From DUOX01 sp050944015 (GTDB lineage Bacteria > Bacillota > Clostridia > Oscillospirales > Oscillospiraceae), in NCBI GenBank assembly GCA_050944015.1, contig JBMNQG010000004.1:1-64000 (forward strand): 64,000 nt of DNA, given 5' to 3'. The notes beneath the pieces were generated by a model that did not search any database, was not told where the DNA came from, and worked only from the letters and a program-made list of their open reading frames with translations. The position numbers and the translations under genes were made by a program. This document shows, in pieces, positions 58,226-64,000 of the stretch; the first letter of the stretch is position 1, and each line of letters begins with the position of its first letter.

Positions 58226-59416
58226 TTAGCACATCTCCAGAACGCCAGCAGCGCCCATGCCGCCGCCGATGCACATGGTGATAAGGCCGTACTTGCCGCC
58301 GTTTTCCTTCAGGTAGTCGATGGCCTTTCCTACGAGGATGGCACCGGTGCAGCCCAGAGGATGGCCCAGAGCGATAGCTCCACCGTAGGGGTTGACTTTC
58401 TCCATGGGGAGGCCGAGCTCGCGGATGCAGGGGATTGACTGGGCGGCAAATGCCTCGTTGATCTCGATAACATCCAGATCGTCGACGGTGAGACCGGCGC
58501 GCTTCAGAGCTTTGGGAGTGGCGTAGATGGGGCCGAGACCCATGAGGGTGGCGTCGCAGCCGGCAACGGCAAAGCTCTTGAGCCTGGCCAGAGGCTTGAC
58601 GCCCAGCTCGGCAGCCTTCTCAGCGGACATCAGAACTACGAAAGCAGCGCAGTCGTTGGTCTGGGAGGAGGTACCAGCGGTTACAAGGCCGGTGCCGTCA
58701 GTGATGAAGCAGGGCTTCAGGTTGGCCAGGCCTTCCATGGAAGTGTTGGGACGGATTCCTTCGTCCTTGGTCACAACGATCTGGTTGCCGTTCTCGTCCA
58801 GAACGGGATTGCCGTGATGGTCGGTTACCACAACGGGGATGATGCTGGGATCCAGCTTGCCCTCGGCCTGGGCCTTGGCAGCCTTGGCATGGGAAGCAAC
58901 GGCGAAAGCATCCATCTCTTCGCGGGTGATGTTGTACTTCCTGGCAACGTTCTCAGCGGTAATGCCCATGCTCATGTAAGCGCCGGGATAGTGCTCGTCC
59001 AGCCACAGGTCGTTGTGTATGCTGTCGTATTTGCCAAAGGTGTAGGACATGGACTCTACGCCGCCGGCTATATAGACATCACCCTGTCCGCAGGCGATAG
59101 CGTTTGCAGCAAGAGAAATGGTCTGCAGACCGGAGGAGCAGAAACGGTTGACGGTCATACCGCAAACGCTGTCAGGCAGCTCTGCACGGTTGACGATGAG
59201 GCGGGCAATGTTCATGGAAGTCTCGCCAAACTGCATGGCGCAGCCGACGATTACGTCTTCGATGTCAGCGGGGTCCAGCTGGGGAACGCGGGCAATAACG
59301 CCCTTCAGGACCTGGGTGCCATACTCGATGGGGTGCATCTTGGCAAAGCTTCCTTTGAAGGCACGGGTAGCCGCACTGCGGCCATATGCTACTATTACGA
59401 CGTCTCTCATTTCCAT
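58226..59416 (-). CDS. thlA: Acetyl-CoA C-acetyltransferase (thiolase)
   Basis: 396 aa; condenses two acetyl-CoA to acetoacetyl-CoA or the reverse. Nucleophile Cys93 in RFCSSGLQT, catalytic His in GGAIALGHPLGCTGA and second Cys in CIGGGMG. CAGGAGG precedes the ATG. Last gene of a leftward operon with hbd and crt. Codon use is strongly biased (GGC, AAG, GAC), suggesting high expression. Confidence 0.96.
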   Translation of the reverse strand: MEMRDVVIVAYGRSAATRAFKGSFAKMHPIEYGTQVLKGVIARVPQLDPADIEDVIVGCAMQFGETSMNIARLIVNRAELPDSVCGMTVNRFCSSGLQTISLAANAIACGQGDVYIAGGVESMSYTFGKYDSIHNDLWLDEHYPGAYMSMGITAENVARKYNITREEMDAFAVASHAKAAKAQAEGKLDPSIIPVVVTDHHGNPVLDENGNQIVVTKDEGIRPNTSMEGLANLKPCFITDGTGLVTAGTSSQTNDCAAFVVLMSAEKAAELGVKPLARLKSFAVAGCDATLMGLGPIYATPKALKRAGLTVDDLDVIEINEAFAAQSIPCIRELGLPMEKVNPYGGAIALGHPLGCTGAILVGKAIDYLKENGGKYGLITMCIGGGMGAAGVLEMC

Positions 59417-59477
59417 AAGAATAATTCCTCCTGATAGTATTATGTTGTAGTAATTTTAAGAAAGCAAAGATTAGAAA

Positions 59478-60332
59478 TTATTTGTTATATTTGTACCAGC
59501 CTTCGCCGGACTTCATGCCGTACTTGCCTTCGGCAGCCAGCTTCAGAACACTTTCGGGGCAGGTGAAACGGTCCTTGTCGATAGCCTGGAGAGTCTCGCA
59601 GACACGGGGGAAGGTATCCAGGCCGCCCATATCCATGAGATTGAAGGGACCCATGGGGTGGTTCAGGCCATTCTTAATTGCCAGGTCAATGTCTTCCTTG
59701 GAGGCAATGCCTTCCTCATAAATGCGGATGCACTCGAGGAAGTAAGCAAAGAGAACACGGTTGACGATGAAGCCGGGGGTATCCTTGAGTATCTTGACGG
59801 AGATCTTCTTAAGACCGTCGCACAGCTCGCGGACAGCTTCATAGGTGGCATCGGAGGTGCTGGGGCACATGATGATCTCAACCAGCTTCATGATGGGCAC
59901 GGGGCTGAAGAAGTGCATGCCGATAACCCTGTCGCCGCGGTTGGTGGCAGCGGCTATGGAAGTGATACTCATGGAAGAAGTGTTGGTGGCAAGGATTGCT
60001 TCGGGCTTGCAGATCTTGTCCAGCTTGCTGAAGAAGTCCTTCTTAAGCTCAAGGTCTTCAGCAATGGCCTCGATGACGATGTCGTAGTCCTTTACGTCCT
60101 CAAGGTTGTTGGTGGTCTTGATGTTGGCCATGGCAGCAGCTTTGTCTGCCTCGGTCATGCGGCCTTTTTCAACGGCCTTGGTGTAAGCCTTCTCAATGCC
60201 TGCAACAGCCTTGGCAACCTTCTCAGGATTGCGGCCGTAAAGAAGTACCTGATAGCCGCAGGTGGCAGCATGCTGGGTAATTCCAGAGCCCATCTGGCCC
60301 TGTCCCAAAACAGCAATTGTTTTAATTGACAT
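59478..60332 (-). CDS. hbd: 3-hydroxybutyryl-CoA dehydrogenase
   Basis: 284 aa; interconverts acetoacetyl-CoA and 3-hydroxybutyryl-CoA. NAD motif VLGQGQMGSGITQ at the N-terminus; catalytic His in IGMHFFSPVPIMKLVE; NRVLFAYFLECIRI and HPMGPFNLMDMGGLD in the C-terminal domain. AGGAGG precedes the ATG. Between crt and thlA in the operon. Confidence 0.96.
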   Translation of the reverse strand: MSIKTIAVLGQGQMGSGITQHAATCGYQVLLYGRNPEKVAKAVAGIEKAYTKAVEKGRMTEADKAAAMANIKTTNNLEDVKDYDIVIEAIAEDLELKKDFFSKLDKICKPEAILATNTSSMSITSIAAATNRGDRVIGMHFFSPVPIMKLVEIIMCPSTSDATYEAVRELCDGLKKISVKILKDTPGFIVNRVLFAYFLECIRIYEEGIASKEDIDLAIKNGLNHPMGPFNLMDMGGLDTFPRVCETLQAIDKDRFTCPESVLKLAAEGKYGMKSGEGWYKYNK

Positions 60333-60378
60333 CAGTTATTCCTCCTATAAACAATTTTGGATTGATATTGTTAGCAAG

Positions 60379-61158
60379 TTAGCAGTTGGTAAAGTTAGGC
60401 TTTCTGTTTTCCAACATGGCCTTCATGCCCTCTTTCTGGTCATGGGTGTCAAAAAGAAGGGCAAACTCGTTGCACTCTATCTTTTTACCTTCCTCGATGG
60501 TTATATAGGCGCCGGTGTTGATGGCAGTTTTCGCGGCGGCCAGAGCCAAGGCGGGCTTGGTCATAAGTTCTTTTGCCAGTTTTACTGCTTCGTTGTAAAC
60601 TTCGGCGTCGTCGACAAGGCGGTTTATCAGGCCAATGGCAAGGGCCTCCTCGCCCTTAACGATTTTGTTGAGCATGACCATCTCGCGGGTTTTGGCGAGA
60701 CCCACAAGGGGAATAAGGCGCTGGGTTCCGCAGGCGCCGGGGATAATTCCCAAGCTGACCTCGGGAAGGCCGAATTTGGACTTGTATCCCGCAACTCTGA
60801 AGTCGCAGGCCAGGGCCAATTCACATCCGCCGCCCAGCGCAAAGCCGTTTACGGCAGCGATGGTGGGAATGGGAAGGCTCTCCAGCGTGTTATTAATATC
60901 TATTGCTGCACTGCAGAAGGAGCGGGCATAGCTGGGAGTGGCGTCGCACATTTCTTTAATGTCCGCACCGGCGGCGAAAGCCTTTTCATTTCCGGTGATG
61001 ATAAGAACACGAATGCTCCTGTCCGCTTTTACAAGCTCCAAAGCGGCAAGAATGTCATTGTTAATGCCGCTGTTTAAGGCGTTGAGAGCCTTTGGGCGGT
61101 TTAGCTGTATGGTGGCTATATTGTCCTCAACCTTGTAAATAATGTTTTTGAATTCCAT
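60379..61158 (-). CDS. crt: Enoyl-CoA hydratase (crotonase)
   Basis: 259 aa; hydrates crotonyl-CoA to 3-hydroxybutyryl-CoA. Crotonase features: NEKAFAAGADIKEM oxyanion segment, ALGGGCELALACDFRVA and FGLPEVSLGIIPGACGTQRL with the catalytic Glu residues. Short-chain specificity fits the neighbours hbd and thlA. The SDR gene lies 12 nt upstream. Confidence 0.94.
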   Translation of the reverse strand: MEFKNIIYKVEDNIATIQLNRPKALNALNSGINNDILAALELVKADRSIRVLIITGNEKAFAAGADIKEMCDATPSYARSFCSAAIDINNTLESLPIPTIAAVNGFALGGGCELALACDFRVAGYKSKFGLPEVSLGIIPGACGTQRLIPLVGLAKTREMVMLNKIVKGEEALAIGLINRLVDDAEVYNEAVKLAKELMTKPALALAAAKTAINTGAYITIEEGKKIECNEFALLFDTHDQKEGMKAMLENRKPNFTNC

Positions 61159-61170
61159 TTCAACCCGTCC

Positions 61171-61989
61171 TTATCTTCCGATAGTCTGTCCGCCGTCAAT
61201 TACGATGTAAGTGCCGGTCATGTAGCTGAAACAGTCGGAGCAGAGAGCGCATACGGGCCCTGCAATTTCTTCAATTTCTCCCAAACGGCGAACAGCAGTA
61301 TTTTTGGCCGACAATTCATAAATCTTAGTGGGGGTTCCGTCCTCGTTAAGGAATATGTCCTCGTTAAGAGGGGTTACCACATAACCGGGACATACGGCGA
61401 TTACATTAATGCCCTCGCGGCCAAATTCATTACCCATGGTTTTAGTTAGGCTGATAACGCCGGCCTTGGAGGCGCCGTAGGCCACAACGCCGGGGCCGCC
61501 TACCAGGCCGCCAACGGAAGCGATGTTGATGATTTTGCCGCCTTTACCCTGGGTCACCATCTGCTTTGCAGCAGCTTTTGCAAACAGGAAAACACCCTTA
61601 AGGTTAACGGCTATAACCTTATCAAAGTTTTCCTCATCACACTCGTCGGTGAGGATTTTAGCGGTTTTTCCGGAAATTCCGGCATTGTTGACAAGAATAT
61701 TGAGCTCGCCAAAGTTTTCAATGGTTTTGGCTATGACGTTGTCGATGTCGGCTTGTTTGCTGGAGTCTGCGGGAACGCCGATTACCCTGTTGTTTCCGCG
61801 GACATATTTTTCGTTCAGTTCGGCGGCTACTGTCTCGCAGTCCTTCACGGTACGCGCTGTAATGACCACATTCGCGCCATAATGAGCAAGGGTAGCAGCA
61901 ATGCCGTGACCCAGACCCTTTGTCCCGCCGGTGACAATTATTGTTTTGCCAGTGAGGTCAAAACTAGGCATGGCTATGTCTCTAGCCAT
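61171..61989 (-). CDS. SDR family oxidoreductase
   Basis: 272 aa, ATG 61989 (MARDIAMPSFDL) with GGAGTGA 7-8 nt upstream. Classical SDR: TGGTKGLGHGIAA cofactor motif, NNAGISG, catalytic Ser in NIASVGGLVGG and YGASKAG (YxxxK). The cofactor cannot be fixed. In this operon it may act on a hydroxyacyl-CoA or on a hydroxy/semialdehyde intermediate (for example succinate semialdehyde to 4-hydroxybutyrate), but that is inference. Confidence 0.9.
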   Translation of the reverse strand: MARDIAMPSFDLTGKTIIVTGGTKGLGHGIAATLAHYGANVVITARTVKDCETVAAELNEKYVRGNNRVIGVPADSSKQADIDNVIAKTIENFGELNILVNNAGISGKTAKILTDECDEENFDKVIAVNLKGVFLFAKAAAKQMVTQGKGGKIINIASVGGLVGGPGVVAYGASKAGVISLTKTMGNEFGREGINVIAVCPGYVVTPLNEDIFLNEDGTPTKIYELSAKNTAVRRLGEIEEIAGPVCALCSDCFSYMTGTYIVIDGGQTIGR

Positions 61990-62015
61990 GAAAATCACTC
62001 CTTTAGTTTGCTGGT

Positions 62016-62047
62016 ATCTGGGCGACAAAATTTTTTGTCGCCCAGAT
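62016..62047. repeat. Perfect 15-bp inverted repeat in the dehydratase-SDR gap
   Basis: ATCTGGGCGACAAAA (62016-62030) and its exact complement (62033-62047) with a 2-nt centre. It lies between the dehydratase stop and the SDR ribosome site. On the minus strand no T-run follows, so it may be a processing or stabilising hairpin or a partial attenuator within the operon. Confidence 0.7.
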
Positions 62048-62078
62048 ATTAGACTTAGTTTTCACCTTGCAAGAATAC

Positions 62079-63713
62079 TTATTTCTTTTCGGCAGCCTTT
62101 TCCTTGTGGAGTGCGTCAAAACGCTCCAGCATCTTGCGCGGTGTCTGTACCTCACGCTCGTAGCGGGGGCACTCGGGATGATCCTCAAAGCCGGCCAGGT
62201 ACTTGGCAATCTTCTTCAGTTCTTCAACATCGTAACGGCTCATGAGGGTTATCTCTTCCATCAGGGGGCTTCCGCCGCCGTGGACGCCGGCCACAGCCTG
62301 GGCTGCGTCAAAGGAGTCGCAGAGGCGGTCTTCCATCATGCGCAAGACGCGGTGGGTCTCCTCGGCAGTGTACTTGGGATTGCGCATGATGTACTTGTTG
62401 ACCAGATGGGCAGTCACGGGATCATAGAAGCTCTCCTCGGTGGGGAGGCTGGCGCAGATTCCGCCGGTGAGGTCTGCCAGAATCTCGTACTCACGATAAA
62501 TGTTCTGTCCGGCAAGGCGGCGTCCGGAGTTGGTGAGAACCTCGTCGGGCACCCACTGGCCGCTGGGGAACTCTACTGCCCGGTGGGCGCTCATCTGGCC
62601 GGCGGCGAATACCAGCTCGGCAGTCTGGATGATGTCGCAGAGCTTGCCCCGGACATGGGATTCCCTGGCGATGTCGTTCACATCGGCAATAAGAGCGGCC
62701 TGGGAGGCAATAACCTCGGAAACGGCGGCCTTGCAGCCGGTGTAGCTATGGCGGTGATAGTGGGCAAACATCAGAGCCAGATAACCGGCAAAGCGGGCCA
62801 CGCCGGGATTGTCGCGGCCGCACATGAACACCCGGTCATAGGGGACGAAAGTGTCGTCAAAGATGGTCATGGATTCAACGTCGCCAACCTTGGCGTAGGG
62901 AGCCTCCAGCTTGATGCGCTTGTGGTGCTGGCCGGGCAGGGCCATAATCTTAATGCCGTCCCAGTCGGCGGGCAGGGCGAAAGCAACAGCATAGTCGCTG
63001 TCTTCCTGGCTCATGAACTTGGTGGGAAGGGCTATAATCTCGTCCACATAGGGGGCGTTGGAGTTACAGACCTTGGCGCCGCGGACAATAATGCCCTTGC
63101 AGGGCTTGCCGTCAACACCGATGCCGTCCACGTCAGTGGCAACTACGTGTACGAAGGAATCGGGGTCGGGCTGCATATGGGGCCTCTTATACTTGGGATT
63201 ACGGCTGCCCTTAACGTCTGTCTGGGCGCAGTTGCATATCAGATCATTTTTCTGGCAGTAAGCTATGTACTTCAGAAGGCGCTGGTGATATTCGGTGCCG
63301 TTTGCCTGGTCGCAGTCGTAGGTGACGCTAAATAAGGCATTCAGGGCGTCGGTGCCCATGCAGCGCTGCATGCAGCCGCCAACACGGTGGCAGATGAGCC
63401 TGGTCATGAGCTGCTTCTTCAGCAGGTCATCCTTGCTGCCGTGGATATGGGTGGCTCTGTTAATGATTTTGCCCTCCATACCGGGGATGTTGGATTCAAC
63501 GAGGCAAACGTCCTCATATTTGGGGTCGTTGGCCGCGTCATAGCACTGCTTCATGACGTAGGTGCCGCCCTGAATCCAGTCGGCCAGGTCGCGCTCTGCA
63601 CCCTGCTTTCCGTTGGAACGGTCAATTTTCTTGCCTTTGTAGTACACGTTGGGCTTCATCTTGAGAAGTCTTTCACGGTACTGCTCGTAGGTTCCAATGC
63701 ATTTAGTAGCCAT
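62079..63713 (-). CDS. 4-hydroxybutyryl-CoA dehydratase family protein (4-HPA hydroxylase superfamily)
   Basis: 544 aa. Positions matching the [4Fe-4S] ligands of Clostridium aminobutyricum AbfD are present: C114 and C118 in GGCMQRCMGTDALNALFS, H320 and C327 in YHRHSYTGCK, the last two spaced as in AbfD. FAD monooxygenases of the superfamily lack these cysteines. The known reaction makes crotonyl-CoA from 4-hydroxybutyryl-CoA, sometimes with vinylacetyl-CoA isomerisation. It is about 50 aa longer than AbfD, with inserts near 165-180 and 190-210, so a related substrate is possible. AAAGAAAGGAAGG precedes the ATG. A second copy lies upstream. Confidence 0.85.
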   Translation of the reverse strand: MATKCIGTYEQYRERLLKMKPNVYYKGKKIDRSNGKQGAERDLADWIQGGTYVMKQCYDAANDPKYEDVCLVESNIPGMEGKIINRATHIHGSKDDLLKKQLMTRLICHRVGGCMQRCMGTDALNALFSVTYDCDQANGTEYHQRLLKYIAYCQKNDLICNCAQTDVKGSRNPKYKRPHMQPDPDSFVHVVATDVDGIGVDGKPCKGIIVRGAKVCNSNAPYVDEIIALPTKFMSQEDSDYAVAFALPADWDGIKIMALPGQHHKRIKLEAPYAKVGDVESMTIFDDTFVPYDRVFMCGRDNPGVARFAGYLALMFAHYHRHSYTGCKAAVSEVIASQAALIADVNDIARESHVRGKLCDIIQTAELVFAAGQMSAHRAVEFPSGQWVPDEVLTNSGRRLAGQNIYREYEILADLTGGICASLPTEESFYDPVTAHLVNKYIMRNPKYTAEETHRVLRMMEDRLCDSFDAAQAVAGVHGGGSPLMEEITLMSRYDVEELKKIAKYLAGFEDHPECPRYEREVQTPRKMLERFDALHKEKAAEKK

Positions 63714-63825
63714 GCAAACCTTCCTTTCTTTTCTATATTTTATTGCCTTTTTCCCTCAACGAGGGTGAATTATATGCAGCCAGGGGAGAAACAACATATA
63801 TTGTCTCTCCCGCTGCCGCAATTTG

Positions 63826-63855
63826 CATGCTTCCCGATAGCGAGAGGGAAGCATG
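63826..63855. repeat. Inverted repeat between the two dehydratase genes
   Basis: CATGCTTCCC/GGGAAGCATG, 10-bp stem with a 10-nt loop, directly after the stop of the first dehydratase gene on the minus strand. A weaker stem (GGGAGA/TCTCCC type) follows at about 63783-63811. Possible attenuator or mRNA-processing element. Confidence 0.5.
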
Positions 63856-63865
63856 AGTTGGTTGC

Positions 63866-64000
63866 TTACTTCTTTTCCTTGTGAAGGGCATCGAAGCGCT
63901 CCAGCATCTTGCGCGGTGTCTGGACCTCGCGCTCGTAGCGGGGGCACTCGGGATAATCCTTAAAGCCGGCCAGGTACTTGGCAATCTTCTTGAGCTCCTC
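63866..64000 (-). CDS. Second dehydratase-family gene, C-terminal part only
   Basis: The last 44 codons of a gene cut by the window edge, ending in HKEKK. Its readable sequence (LAGFKDYPECPRYERE, then QTPRKMLERFDALHKEKK) is almost identical to the end of the gene at 62079, differing at a few residues (KDYP for EDHP). It is therefore a tandem paralogue, first in the visible part of the operon. Confidence 0.85.
   Translation of the reverse strand, partial: EELKKIAKYLAGFKDYPECPRYEREVQTPRKMLERFDALHKEKK

Overview
The window looks like chromosomal DNA of an anaerobic, endospore-forming member of the Clostridia, most likely Oscillospirales (inference). The supporting signs are a complete spoIIIAA-AH sporulation operon, GatCAB, a large Bacillus/Clostridium-type SRP RNA, an FHA-FtsW fusion, strong AGGAGG ribosome binding sites with frequent TTG/GTG starts, and a butyrate-type thl-hbd-crt cluster. 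No rRNA operon, insertion sequence, prophage or CRISPR array was found. Most of the window is ordinary core genome. The accessory-looking part is the stretch around 27.6-29.0 kb beside a tRNA cluster.

Layout. 0-1 kb: tRNA-Ala(CGC) with a truncated copy of its 5' part upstream, then SRP RNA. 1-4.1 kb: dnaX, ybaB, gpsA. 4.1-6.3 kb: a self-cleaving (LexA/CI-type) repressor divergent from a Y-family DNA polymerase, with operator-like sites between them. 6.3-8.4 kb: proB-proA. 8.4-17.6 kb: a leftward cell-envelope operon (FHA-FtsW, class B PBP, LtaS-like sulfatase, MATE transporter, ABC-F ATPase, YdcF). 17.7-18.6 kb: a NusG-II protein and a Gx transporter from a probably leaderless promoter. 18.9-21.7 kb: trkA-trkH potassium uptake. 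21.9-24.7 kb: SPFH protein, NfeD and purA. 24.9-26.9 kb: YerC-like regulator, methyltransferase, Hsp33.

27.0-27.6 kb: five tRNAs (Val, Asp, Phe, Gly, Cys) in one unit. 27.7-29.0 kb: small genes, including a 28-codon gene with its own promoter, Shine-Dalgarno and terminator, and a ComFB-like protein. 29.1-31.5 kb: GNAT, DUF2156 and family-4 uracil-DNA glycosylase. 31.7-34.9 kb: gatCAB. 35-38 kb: membrane protein, Nudix, DUF1015 and VOC proteins. 38.2-42.6 kb: MarR regulator plus a heterodimeric ABC exporter with palindromic operators. 42.8-47.5 kb: spoIIIAA-AH. 47.5-58.1 kb: asp23, nusB, xseAB, ispA, dxs, tlyA, nadK, argR, recN, tyrS.

58.2-64 kb: a leftward operon (5' to 3') of two 4-hydroxybutyryl-CoA dehydratase-like proteins (the first cut by the window edge), an SDR, crotonase, 3-hydroxybutyryl-CoA dehydrogenase and thiolase. 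Together these could interconvert 4-hydroxybutyryl-CoA, crotonyl-CoA, acetoacetyl-CoA and acetyl-CoA. The most interesting points are this tandem dehydratase cluster, the compact SOS-like repressor/polymerase module, the 28-codon gene, the leaderless divergent promoter, and an inverted repeat that overlaps the asp23 Shine-Dalgarno. All functions come from reading motifs; no database search was possible.
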